Shown: positions 1-6,464, numbered from the stretch's first letter. The stretch is 11,549 nt of DNA from Phenylobacterium sp. (GCA_028290925.1 JAQGIX010000420.1:1-11549); one strand, 5' to 3'. The notes: generated by a model from the letters alone, not told the origin. Translations and numbers: made by a program.

Positions 1-347
1 GCCAGGGCCTTGGCGGCGGCCTGCCGCTCGGGCGCGAAATGCTCGGCCACGTGGTCGCGCCACCAGCCGGACTCGGCCGCCACATAGGGGACCGTCCGGC
101 GCCAATCGGGGGCCGACAGGGTGGCGCGCGGCACGCCGTCGAGGCCCACCTCGCCGGTATTGGGATCAAGGTCGGCGACCATCCGCAGGAACAGGCTCTT
201 GCCGGAGCCGGAATGGCCGGCGATGGCGGCGCAGGCGCCGGGCGCGAGCGCCAGGTCGAAGGGCCCGGCGAGCGGGCTCTTCAGGTCCCGCAGCACTAGT
301 CTTGGCGGGTCGGCGGACGTGTTAGGCGCGGGCCCCGGCTCAGGCAT
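1..347 (-). CDS. ABC transporter ATP-binding protein, N-terminal part (cut by window edge)
   Basis: This is the first 115 codons of an ABC ATPase, which would couple ATP hydrolysis to transport at the inner membrane. After a Pro-rich leader of about 15 residues comes a typical nucleotide-binding domain start. The Walker A motif GHSGSGKS is at residues 44-51, followed by LRMVADLDPNTGEV and a Trp-rich stretch around 82-97 (DWRRTVPYVAAESGWW). The region where the Q-loop glutamine normally sits reads AAES. The short intradomain spacing and the wording around the Q-loop recall FetA/YbbL-type ATPases, whose partner is the FetB/YbbM permease; that assignment is from memory and moderate at best. The start is the only in-frame ATG; no strong ribosome site precedes it. 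It lies 75 bp downstream of rarD on the same strand. The signature motif, Walker B and any permease gene are beyond the left edge. Confidence 0.85.
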   Translation of the reverse strand, partial: MPEPGPAPNTSADPPRLVLRDLKSPLAGPFDLALAPGACAAIAGHSGSGKSLFLRMVADLDPNTGEVGLDGVPRATLSAPDWRRTVPYVAAESGWWRDHVAEHFAPERQAAAKAL

Positions 348-422
348 GGCGCCATCAATACCCGTCTTGTGGCCGGGTTCCAGTCCGCCGGCCGCGGCGG
401 CCCTGGCCGACCGGAGACTTGG

Positions 423-1346
423 TCATTCGGCCGGCGCGGTCCCGGCGATGGCGGCCCGGACCGGCCGGCTGCGCCGCCAGGCGCCCCACAGGAAGACCGC
501 CGCCCCGCCCCAGATGAAGACGAAGGACAGCGCCCGAAGCGGGGTGAAAGCCTCGCCCTCCAGCAGGCCGATCACGAAGCTGATGGTCGGCGACATGAAC
601 TGCAGGAAGCCCATGGCCGACAGCGGGATCCGCCGCGCCGCCCAGGCGAACAGCACAAGCGGGATGGCGGTGATCGGCCCCGCGGCGATCAGCCAGGCGG
701 CCGCGCCGCCGCTGAAGTGGCTGTGGCCCGCGTGCCTCAGCCACAGGACGTAGGCCAGGGCCGGCAGGCTGACGACCAGGCACTCGACCAGGAAGCCGGT
801 CTGGGCGTCGGCCGCCACGCGCTTGCGGACGATGCCGTAGCCGCCGAAGCTCACGGCCAGCACGATCGAGATGATCGGCAGGCCGCCCAGCGCCAGGGCC
901 TGGACCGCGACGCCGAGCGCCGCCAGCGCCATGGCGGCGTAGCCCACCCGGTCGATCCGCTCGCGGAACAGCATTGCGCCGGCGGCCATGTTGACCAGCG
1001 GAGTGATGTAGTAGCCGAGGCTGGCGTCGAGCAGGCGGCCGGAGTTCACCGACGCGATGAACACGATCCAGTTGGTGGCGATCAGCAGGGATGAGAGCGC
1101 GAGCCAGGCCAGCACCCGCGGCCGCTTGAGCACGGCCAGGAACTGACCGCCCTGGCCTGCCAGCAGCACGAACAGCGCCGCGGTCGGCATGCTCCACAGG
1201 ATGCGGTGGGCGAGGATCTCGCCGGGGCCCACGCCCAGGCGCCCGATGGCCTGGAAGACCAGCGGCACGAAGCCCCAGATGAGATAGCAGCCGATCCCCG
1301 CCGACAAAGCCAGGCGGGACTCGCCGCCCGGCGCGGACGAGGCCAT
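423..1346 (-). CDS. rarD: RarD-type EamA-family permease
   Basis: A 307-residue inner-membrane protein with about ten hydrophobic segments, the usual length for RarD (chloramphenicol-sensitive protein family, within the drug/metabolite transporter superfamily). Family landmarks are clear: YLIWGFVP at 21-28, the EILAHRILWS segment at 43-52, NWIVFIASVN at 92-101, DASLGYYITPLVNM at 107-120, the loop motif AQTGFLVE at 181-188, and MGFLQFMSPT at 245-254. These match my memory of E. coli RarD along the whole chain. The physiological substrate of RarD proteins is not established; export of small metabolites is the usual guess. The start ATG lies four bases after the asd stop codon with only a modest GAAGGCG inside the end of asd as a ribosome site, so translation is probably coupled and rarD is likely the second gene of an asd-rarD transcript. 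Confidence 0.93.
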   Translation of the reverse strand: MASSAPGGESRLALSAGIGCYLIWGFVPLVFQAIGRLGVGPGEILAHRILWSMPTAALFVLLAGQGGQFLAVLKRPRVLAWLALSSLLIATNWIVFIASVNSGRLLDASLGYYITPLVNMAAGAMLFRERIDRVGYAAMALAALGVAVQALALGGLPIISIVLAVSFGGYGIVRKRVAADAQTGFLVECLVVSLPALAYVLWLRHAGHSHFSGGAAAWLIAAGPITAIPLVLFAWAARRIPLSAMGFLQFMSPTISFVIGLLEGEAFTPLRALSFVFIWGGAAVFLWGAWRRSRPVRAAIAGTAPAE

Positions 1347-1350
1347 GGCG

Positions 1351-2382
1351 CTAGGCGAGCGCCTTCTGGCGGATCAGGCCGCGCTGGTGGAGCAGCTCGG
1401 CGATCTGCACGGCGTTGAGCGCCGCGCCTTTCCGCAGGTTGTCGGCGACCACCCACATGGACAGGCCGTTCTCCACCGTCGGATCGTTGCGGATCCGCGA
1501 CACGAACACCGGGAACTCGCCCTGGGCTTCCTTCGGGGTCATGTAGCCCGTGTCGTCGCGCTTATCGATGACGATCAGGCCGGGCGACTCGCGCAGGATC
1601 TCGCGGGCCTCGTCCTCGTCCAGGGGCTCGTGGAACTCGATGTTCACCGCCTCGGAGTGGCCGACCATCACCGGCACGCGGACGCAGGTCACGGTCAGCT
1701 TGATCTCCGGATCGAGCATCTTGTGGGTCTCGCGCCACATCTTGTGCTCTTCGTCGGTGTAGCCGTCGTCCTCGAAGGTCCCGATGAAGGGAATGACGTT
1801 GAAGGCGATCTGCTTGGGGAAGGTCTTCGGCGGCGTGGCGCCCAGGACGAAGACATTCTTGGTCTGGTCGAACAGCTCGTCCATGCCTTCCTTGCCGGCC
1901 CCGGAGACCGACTGGTAGGTCGCCACCACCACCCGCTTGATGCGCGCGCGGTCGTGCAGCGGCTTCAGCGCCACCACCAGCTGGGCCGTGGAGCAGTTGG
2001 GGTTGGCGATGATGTTCTTCTTGTGCGCGAAGTCGACGTCGTCCGGGTTCACCTCCGGCACGATCAGCGGCACGTCGGGGTCCATCCGCCAGGCCGAGGA
2101 GTTATCGATGACGATCGGGCCCAGCGCGCCGATCTTCGGCGCCCACTCCTTGGAGAAAGCGCCGGAGACGCTCATCAGCACGATGTCGACGGTGCTGAAA
2201 TCGAACTGCTCGACGTCCTCGCACTTGATGATCTTCTCGCCGAAGGAGACTTCAACGCCGATGGATTTGCGCGACGCGATCGCGTGAATCTTGTCCACGG
2301 GGAAGTTCACTTCCTCGAGGATGTTCAGCATCTCGCGGCCCACATTGCCCGTGGCGCCGACAACGGCCACCCGGTAACCCAT
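1351..2382 (-). CDS. asd: Aspartate-semialdehyde dehydrogenase
   Basis: This cytosolic enzyme reduces beta-aspartyl phosphate with NADPH to aspartate semialdehyde, the branch point to lysine/diaminopimelate, threonine and methionine. The 343-residue length is normal for the family. Visible landmarks are the nucleotide-binding loop GATGNVG at 9-15, IDNSSAWRM at 92-100, the catalytic cysteine Cys130 in ANPNCSTAQ, the YQSVSGAG stretch at 156-163 (Gln157), His242 in VPVMVGHSEAV, and the C-terminal WVVADNLRKGAALNAVQIAE at 310-329. The start ATG is preceded by a strong GAAGGAG ribosome site 7 bases upstream. rarD follows four bases after its stop. The 177-bp region upstream has two GC-rich hairpins but I see no convincing promoter. 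The product is needed for cell-wall precursor synthesis, so the gene is likely essential in most strains of this type (inference). Confidence 0.97.
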   Translation of the reverse strand: MGYRVAVVGATGNVGREMLNILEEVNFPVDKIHAIASRKSIGVEVSFGEKIIKCEDVEQFDFSTVDIVLMSVSGAFSKEWAPKIGALGPIVIDNSSAWRMDPDVPLIVPEVNPDDVDFAHKKNIIANPNCSTAQLVVALKPLHDRARIKRVVVATYQSVSGAGKEGMDELFDQTKNVFVLGATPPKTFPKQIAFNVIPFIGTFEDDGYTDEEHKMWRETHKMLDPEIKLTVTCVRVPVMVGHSEAVNIEFHEPLDEDEAREILRESPGLIVIDKRDDTGYMTPKEAQGEFPVFVSRIRNDPTVENGLSMWVVADNLRKGAALNAVQIAELLHQRGLIRQKALA

Positions 2383-2418
2383 CGCAGTTCTCCTTCAAGC
2401 GGGGAGCGTCCCGTTACC

Positions 2419-2436
2419 CCTCGGGCCGTCCCGAGG
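2419..2436 (-). promoter_or_regulatory. Hairpin in the asd leader
   Basis: A perfect 7-bp stem (CCTCGGG/CCCGAGG) with a 4-base loop lies 37 bases upstream of the asd start. It has no following T-tract, so it is not a standard terminator for the upstream gene pair. It could be an mRNA leader structure or a weak terminator; no ligand-binding fold is recognisable. Confidence 0.35.
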
Positions 2437-2485
2437 CAAGGCGAGCTATACTCGCGCAGCTTTCAAGTTGGCTTCAGATGGCGGA

Positions 2486-2514
2486 CCGGCTCGCCGCCCG
2501 CAAGGCCGAGCCGG
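2486..2514 (-). terminator. GC-rich inverted repeat after the 161-residue gene (possible terminator)
   Basis: Arms CCGGCTCG (2486-2493) and CGAGCCGG (2507-2514) pair perfectly over 8 bp. An alternative 7-bp pairing (2490-2496 with 2512-2518) competes with it. It lies about 50 bases past the stop codon at 2560 on the minus strand. There is no T-run, so Rho-independent termination would be inefficient; the call rests on position and symmetry only. Confidence 0.3.
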
Positions 2515-2559
2515 CGAGAAACGGACCCCTGCCGGCTGAAGCCGCAGGGCTAGGCGCCG

Positions 2560-3045
2560 CTAGGCCGCGCTCGTGGCCCTGGCCTCCGCCGAATAGCGGC
2601 GGCTGACCTTCAGGAGGCCGTCGAGGATCTGCTCGGCGCCCGCCGCGGGCAGGCCGGCGCCCATCAGGAGCCGCCAGGCGCGCACATGGACGCCCACCGC
2701 GTCATGGTCATAGCGCTTGAGCGTGCGCAGGTGGTCCAGGAGGTCGCAGAAGCTGGTGAGCGCGATGTCGACGCTGGGCACGCCGCAGACCTCGCCGGCG
2801 CCGATCCCCTTCACCGCCAGGGAATAGAGCTCGGTGACGGCCGGCTCGTCGTAGGCGTCCTTCAGGTTCCAGTAGCTGGCCTCGCAGAGCTCCAGGAGCG
2901 CCAGAAGCTCGGCCGTGCAGGTGGGCTTGATGGCTTCCAGGTTCTTTTGGGCTCGCTCCAGGGCTTCCGCGACCGGCAGGCCGCCGGGCATCCGCAGAAG
3001 CTCGTTGAGCCGCGGCTTCGGGAAGACAAATCGGACGGACGTCAT
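2560..3045 (-). CDS. Unrecognised 161-residue protein paired with a CheY-like regulator
   Basis: A soluble, mostly helical-looking protein without signal peptide or membrane segment. I cannot assign a family. The N-terminal third carries a distinctive block, LLRMPGGLPVAEALERAQKN (about 17-35), which loosely recalls CheE-type proteins of Caulobacter chemotaxis clusters; that resemblance is from memory and unverified. The rest is rich in Leu and Ala, with YDHDAVGVHVRAWRLL at 112-127. Two cysteines lie in the centre (Cys54, Cys87) with a third at Cys100, without a metal-site spacing. Its ATG overlaps the stop codon of the receiver-domain gene (ATGA), so the two are very probably translated together and function in the same signalling step. 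A role as partner or target of the phosphorylated receiver is inference. Codon use matches the neighbours. Confidence 0.8.
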   Translation of the reverse strand: MTSVRFVFPKPRLNELLRMPGGLPVAEALERAQKNLEAIKPTCTAELLALLELCEASYWNLKDAYDEPAVTELYSLAVKGIGAGEVCGVPSVDIALTSFCDLLDHLRTLKRYDHDAVGVHVRAWRLLMGAGLPAAGAEQILDGLLKVSRRYSAEARATSAA

Positions 3046-3635
3046 GACGCTGCGCTTCGCTCCGGCGGCTCATCGGCTTCGGGTGGGGACGCCGCGGCTT
3101 CCGCCGCCGCCGCGGCCTTGACCAGGTCCTCCCTGCGCCGGCCGATCCCGTCAGGGGGGCCGTCATCCCGGAACCGCCGGTCGGGCCCGACATAGGTTCC
3201 CGTGAACAGGAAGGGCCGGCCCGCCTTCGCCACCCAGATGATCCTCTCGAGCATCACAATGGGAGCGATCGGTTTCTTGATTATGAAGTGGCCGCCGCAG
3301 TCTCGGGCCCGGACGATGTCGCTGGCCGGCGTGTGAGCGGTGGTGATCAGCGTGGGCGTGTAGCAGTTGGGCTCCTGCGCCTCGCGCCGCAGCCACTCCA
3401 CGAAGTCGTAGCCCTTGCCCTCGGGAGCCATGGCGTCGACGATCGCCAGGTCGATTTCGTGCTGGGCGGCGACCTCCTGGGCGGCTTCCACGCTGGTGCA
3501 GCGGTAGAGCAGCTTGGCGCCAAGACCGGTGACGATCTGGACCAGGATCGACATGCCCAAGGGCGTGTCGTCCAAAAGCAGCACCGCCGCCTTGTCCAGA
3601 TTGAACCGTGCACGTGAAGCGACATCGAGCGCCAT
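3042..3635 (-). CDS. CheY-like response regulator with a basic C-terminal tail
   Basis: A 197-residue protein with one receiver domain (about 15-137) and no DNA-binding or enzymatic output domain. Receiver residues are all in place: the acidic pair Asp22-Asp23 (LLLDDTP), the phosphoacceptor Asp67 (AIVDAMAPEG), Thr99 (LITTA) and Lys121-Pro122 (IIKKPIAP). The tail after residue 138 contains YVGPDRRFRDD (148-158) and GRRRED (165-170), then an Ala/Glu/Pro-rich end that is probably disordered. Such Arg-rich tails occur on many alphaproteobacterial CheY-like proteins; in the Cle proteins of Caulobacter an Arg-rich segment binds cyclic di-GMP, but this tail does not obviously match that segment. A GGGAGG ribosome site lies 11 bases before the ATG. 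The downstream gene overlaps it by 4 bases. No histidine kinase is adjacent, so the phosphodonor is unknown. Confidence 0.92.
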   Translation of the reverse strand: MALDVASRARFNLDKAAVLLLDDTPLGMSILVQIVTGLGAKLLYRCTSVEAAQEVAAQHEIDLAIVDAMAPEGKGYDFVEWLRREAQEPNCYTPTLITTAHTPASDIVRARDCGGHFIIKKPIAPIVMLERIIWVAKAGRPFLFTGTYVGPDRRFRDDGPPDGIGRRREDLVKAAAAAEAAASPPEADEPPERSAAS

Positions 3636-3678
3636 GGGCGCGTCAGCCTCCCGAATGGCGCAGCTTTCGCCCGCTCCA

Positions 3679-3699
3679 TCGATGGCCCGACGCCATCGA
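3679..3699 (-). promoter_or_regulatory. Hairpin in the leader of the receiver gene
   Basis: A perfect 8-bp stem (TCGATGGC/GCCATCGA) with a 5-base loop lies 44 bases upstream of the ATG at 3635. It could be an mRNA leader structure or a protein-binding dyad. No T-tract follows. Confidence 0.35.
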
Positions 3700-3721
3700 A
3701 CAGCAGACGCTCACGCGCCGA

Positions 3722-3784
3722 CCCCAGGAGTTGGGGAACGCAGTTAACATCCTATTGCCACCCCGCAGCTCCCCATTTTGGGGA
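3722..3784. repeat. Pair of CCCCA-N3/5-TGGGG dyads
   Basis: Two inverted repeats share the same arms: CCCCA/TGGGG at 3722-3736 (5-base spacer) and at 3770-3784 (3-base spacer, flanked by a further T/A pair). The octamer TTGGGGAA recurs exactly at 3731-3738 and 3778-3785, 47 bp apart. The two dyads look like binding sites for one dimeric protein upstream of the receiver gene; the protein is unknown. Confidence 0.45.
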
Positions 3785-3935
3785 ATGACCTGCGCGCGAA
3801 GGGTAACCTGTTGTCGGAAAGACTCTTTTCGGGGGAATTCCGGGCCGGATGAGGCCTGTGGCAGGTCGCCGCATGTCAGCTCAAAGTTGTGCGGCATCCG
3901 CATCTCTACTCACTGCGAAGGTGAGTCGCGCCGGG

Positions 3936-3941
3936 TATATT
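3936..3941 (+). promoter_or_regulatory. Possible -10 element of the MarR-GNAT gene
   Basis: TATATT lies directly against the palindrome at 3941-3953 and 46 bases before the ATG. A -35 at the matching distance is poor (CTGCGA, 3913-3918), so the promoter may be activator-dependent or misplaced. A repressor on the adjacent palindrome would block it. Confidence 0.35.
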
Positions 3942-3956
3942 TGACTCAGTCAATTA
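3938..3956. promoter_or_regulatory. Probable MarR operator
   Basis: The core TTGACTCAGTCAA (3941-3953) is a perfect 13-bp palindrome about C3947; two more base pairs match on each side after one mismatch. Its size, symmetry and position just upstream of a MarR-family gene are typical of MarR-family autoregulatory operators. The left half contains the GANTC site GACTC (3943-3947), so CcrM methylation could affect binding. Confidence 0.7.
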
Positions 3957-3987
3957 ATTTGCGTCCCCTGCCGCGACGGAGGTCACC

Positions 3988-4914
3988 ATGTCCGTCGAGA
4001 CCCAGGACCCTGTCGCCGCGGTGCGCCGGTTCAACCGCTTCTACACGCGGATGATCGGCGTGCTGGACAGGCGCTACCTCGGCAGCCCCTACACCGTGGC
4101 TGAGGGCCGCGTGCTCTACGAGATCGCCACGGGCGACGGGCGGACGCCGAAAGCGGTGGCCGAGATCACGGGCTTGGACGCCGGTTATCTGAGCCGCATC
4201 GTCGCGCGGCTCGAGCGGGACGGCGTGGTGGCGCGGGAACCTTCCTTGCGCGACGGTCGGAGCGTCGTCCTGCAGGTCACCGAACAGGGCCGCCGCATAT
4301 TCGAGGGCTTCAACCAGCGATCGACCGAGCTGGTCGAGGGCCTGCTGGCCAAGGTCCCGCCGCCGGATCGCCGGCGGCTGGTCGGGGCCCTGGAGTCCGT
4401 CCAGGCGTTGCTGGCGCCCGATGAGGCGACCCTTCCGCCGGTGACGCTTCGCGCCCATCGGCCAGGGGACATGGGCTGGGTCACCGAGCGCCACGCCCGC
4501 ATCTACGGCGTCGAATATGGTTGGGGGCCGGCCATCGAGGCCGTCACCGCCCGCATCTGCGCCGACTTCCTGGACAACTTCGATCCGGCGCGGGAGCATT
4601 GCTGGATCGCCGAGCGGTCGGGGGAGCGCATCGGTTGCGTGTTCCTGGTCAAGGAGGACGACCAGGTCGCGCGGCTGCGGCTGCTGCTGCTCGAGCCGTC
4701 CGCCCGCGGAACGGGGCTCGGCCGCCGGCTGGTGCAGGAGTGTTCCGCCTTCGCCCGCCAGGCCGGCTACCGCGAGATCGTGCTCTGGACCCACGCCGTG
4801 CTGACGGCCGCCCGGCGCATCTATGCCGACCTGGGGTACGAGCTCGAGAAGACCTGGACCCACGATGACTTCGGTCGGCGCGAAGTCAGCGAGACCTGGC
4901 GCCTGCGGCTCTAG
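3988..4914 (+). CDS. MarR-family regulator fused to a GNAT acetyltransferase
   Basis: A 308-residue two-domain protein. Residues 10-145 form a MarR-type winged helix: the recognition region lies around 52-80 (GRTPKAVAEITGLDAGYLSR then IVARLERDGVV) and the wing carries the family-typical Asp-Gly-Arg in SLRDGRSV (86-93). Residues 152-306 form a GNAT acyltransferase fold, with the acetyl-CoA loop ARGTGLGRRLV at 239-249 and the closing AARRIYADLGYE at 274-285. MarR-GNAT fusions are a known bacterial architecture; the acceptor substrate and the ligand sensed by the MarR half are unknown here. The start ATG has a strong GGAGGT ribosome site four bases upstream. Transcription is probably repressed by the protein itself through the palindrome at 3941-3953. 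Its stop codon overlaps the leuB stop on the opposite strand. Confidence 0.93.
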   Translation: MSVETQDPVAAVRRFNRFYTRMIGVLDRRYLGSPYTVAEGRVLYEIATGDGRTPKAVAEITGLDAGYLSRIVARLERDGVVAREPSLRDGRSVVLQVTEQGRRIFEGFNQRSTELVEGLLAKVPPPDRRRLVGALESVQALLAPDEATLPPVTLRAHRPGDMGWVTERHARIYGVEYGWGPAIEAVTARICADFLDNFDPAREHCWIAERSGERIGCVFLVKEDDQVARLRLLLLEPSARGTGLGRRLVQECSAFARQAGYREIVLWTHAVLTAARRIYADLGYELEKTWTHDDFGRREVSETWRLRL

Positions 4915-5963
4915 AGCTGCGCCAGAACGGCGTCGCCCATCTCGGGGGTGGTGAGCCGCCCGCCGATGTCGGGGGTGCGGGCGCCGGCCTCCAGGGCCCG
5001 GCCGACGGCCGCGAAGAGCCGGTCGGCGAGGTCCGTGCGCTGCAGCGACCAGCGCAGCGCCATCTCGAACGACAGGATCGCCGCCAGCGGATTGGCGATC
5101 CCCTTGCCGGCGATGTCCGGCGCCGAGCCGTGGATCGGCTCATAGAGGCCGGGCTGGCCGGCCAGTCCCAGGGCCGCCGAGGGCAGCAGCCCCAGGCCGC
5201 CGGTCAGCTGGGCGGCCTCGTCGGAGAGGATGTCGCCGAACAGGTTGTCGGTGAGGATCACGTCGAACTGGCGGGGGTTCTTGACCAGCTGCATGGCGGC
5301 GTTGTCGGCCAGCATGTGCTCCAGCGTCACGTCGGCGTAGTCGCGGGCGTGCAGATCGGTCACCACCTCGCGCCAGAGCAGGCCGGTCTCCATGACGTTG
5401 GATTTCTCGCAGGAGGTCACCTTGTTTCGCCGGCCGCGGGCCAGCTCGAAGGCGGTGCGGCTCACCCGCTCGATCTCGGCGGTGGTGTAGACCTGGGTGT
5501 CGACGCCGCGCCGGCCGCCGCCGGGCAGGTTCTCGATGAACCGCGGCTGGCCGAAATAGACCCCGCCGGTCAGCTCGCGGACGATCATGATGTCGAGGCC
5601 CTCGACGACCTCGCGCTTGAGGGTCGAGGCGTCGGCCAGCGGCTGGAAGCAGATGGCGGGGCGCAGGTTGGCGAACACGCCCATGCCGGCGCGCAGCCCC
5701 AGCAGCCCCGCTTCGGGCCGCTTGTCGCGCGGCGCGCTGGCCCACTTAGGTCCGCCCACCGCGCCCATCAGCACGGCCTTGGCGGCCTTGGCGGCGGCGA
5801 GGGTCTCCTCGGAGAGTGGCGTGCCCAGCTGGTCGAAGCTGATGCCGCCGAATGGCCTCTCATCCAGCGCCAGGTCGGGGGCGATCCTGGCCGCCACGCG
5901 CATCACCTCGGCGATCACCTCGGGGCCGATCCCGTCGCCGGGCAGAAGGAGCAGGTCGGTCAT
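4911..5963 (-). CDS. leuB: 3-isopropylmalate dehydrogenase
   Basis: LeuB oxidises and decarboxylates 3-isopropylmalate to 2-oxoisocaproate with NAD+, the third step of leucine synthesis. Counting from the chosen ATG the protein has 350 residues, normal for the family. Landmarks: LLLLPGDGIGPEV at 4-16; substrate arginines Arg91, Arg101 and Arg129; Tyr136 in LTGGVYFGQPR; Lys187 in EKSNVM; and Mg-binding Asp220, Asp244 and Asp248 in the NLFGDILSDEAAQLTGG region; NAD-binding EPIHGSAPDIAGKGIANP at 275-292. A TTG codon 15 bases further upstream is possible as a start, but family members begin close to the Leu-rich first strand, so ATG at 5963 is preferred. The ribosome site is weak. leuB is on the same strand as leuC-leuD but separated from the ABM gene by 516 bp with an oppositely oriented gene in it, so it may have its own promoter. 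Confidence 0.96.
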   Translation of the reverse strand: MTDLLLLPGDGIGPEVIAEVMRVAARIAPDLALDERPFGGISFDQLGTPLSEETLAAAKAAKAVLMGAVGGPKWASAPRDKRPEAGLLGLRAGMGVFANLRPAICFQPLADASTLKREVVEGLDIMIVRELTGGVYFGQPRFIENLPGGGRRGVDTQVYTTAEIERVSRTAFELARGRRNKVTSCEKSNVMETGLLWREVVTDLHARDYADVTLEHMLADNAAMQLVKNPRQFDVILTDNLFGDILSDEAAQLTGGLGLLPSAALGLAGQPGLYEPIHGSAPDIAGKGIANPLAAILSFEMALRWSLQRTDLADRLFAAVGRALEAGARTPDIGGRLTTPEMGDAVLAQL

Positions 5964-6125
5964 GGGGCGTCCCGGCAAATGTTCGGAGGTCGTCCTAGGT
6001 GAAGGCGGCGGCGGGGGGAAGCCCGCGGGCGTCGCCCGACCATCACTTTATGTCGGGATCGTCGGCGCAACTCGGCGGGATCAGTTCGCGTTCGGCCAAG
6101 GCTGAACAGATAAGAGGAAACGCCG

Positions 6126-6464
6126 ATGAACCGCACCCTGGTGCTCCTGATCACCATGGCCAGCAGCCTGGCGCTCGGCGCGGTCGCCGCCGCCCAGGCG
6201 CCGAGCACGAGCCCCGCTCCGGCGCCGACCGTGCGGACGAACAGCGAAGGCGCCAGCCGGACGGCCGAGGTCGCCAGGGATCGGGCCAGCCCCGGCTCGC
6301 CGCGCGCCGACACCGCTGCGGCCACCGGATCGAGCACCGACGCCTCGGCGACGGCCGCCACGTCCACGAGCGACGATCCCGCCGCCGACCCCGACGCCAA
6401 ACCGAAGAAGCGCAAGCCGGCCGAAGCCGGCCGCGGACGCTCGCCCCTGGACCGGGGGCGCTGA
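6126..6464 (+). CDS. Small secreted low-complexity protein
   Basis: A 112-residue protein beginning with a good Sec signal peptide: MNRT, a hydrophobic core (LVLLITMASSLALGAVAAA) and a likely signal peptidase site after Ala25 (A-Q-A). The mature part is low-complexity, rich in Ala, Ser, Thr, Pro and Asp, with a basic cluster KPKKRKP near 92-98 and an Arg-rich end. It has no cysteines, so it is not a lipoprotein. It is probably exported to the periplasm and unstructured; no family recognised. A GAGGAAA ribosome site stands 6 bases before the ATG. It is oriented against the leucine genes, ending 15 bases from the ABM gene's stop, so transcription from both sides collides here. The opposite strand is also open over much of it, but lacks the signal peptide and ribosome site that support this reading. 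I rate it as a probable real gene. Confidence 0.6.
   Translation: MNRTLVLLITMASSLALGAVAAAQAPSTSPAPAPTVRTNSEGASRTAEVARDRASPGSPRADTAAATGSSTDASATAATSTSDDPAADPDAKPKKRKPAEAGRGRSPLDRGR
6442..6460. terminator. Possible bidirectional hairpin between convergent genes
   Basis: Arms CGCCCC (6442-6447) and GGGGCG (6455-6460) form a 6-bp stem overlapping the last codons of the secreted-protein gene and lying 20 bp past the ABM gene stop on the other strand. Further outer complementarity (GCTCGC at 6439-6444 with GCGAGC at 6473-6478) offers an alternative fold. No T-tract on either side. Confidence 0.25.

Larger units (their letters stand above)
3636..3987. promoter_or_regulatory. Divergent control region between the receiver gene and the MarR-GNAT gene
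   Basis: This 352-bp stretch holds no convincing gene. It contains, left to right: a hairpin in the receiver-gene leader (3679-3699), two CCCCA/TGGGG dyads (3722-3736 and 3770-3784), an actcac/gtgagt inverted repeat (3908-3926), and a 13-bp palindrome next to the MarR-GNAT start (3941-3953). GANTC sites, the target of the alphaproteobacterial cell-cycle methylase CcrM, occur at 3821-3825, 3923-3927 and 3943-3947. The region is clearly less GC-rich than the flanking genes around 3930-3960, as expected for promoters. I could not place a confident -35/-10 pair for the minus-strand gene. Confidence 0.7.

Noticed and set aside
3743..3760. Possible CtrA site (GTTAAC near the receiver gene)
   Set aside because: Only one TTAAC half-site is present; the second half at the 7-base spacing is missing.
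3745..3760. Possible sigma-54 promoter (TGGCA on the minus strand)
   Set aside because: The downstream GC element at the required spacing reads GT, so the -12 half fails.
5964..5978. TTG start for leuB giving five extra residues
   Set aside because: No ribosome site supports it and family members start at or next to the ATG at 5963.
5960..6415. A 151-codon minus-strand frame opposite the small secreted-protein gene
   Set aside because: It lacks a ribosome site and recognisable domains and runs into the leuB start region, while the plus-strand frame has a clean signal peptide and ribosome site.
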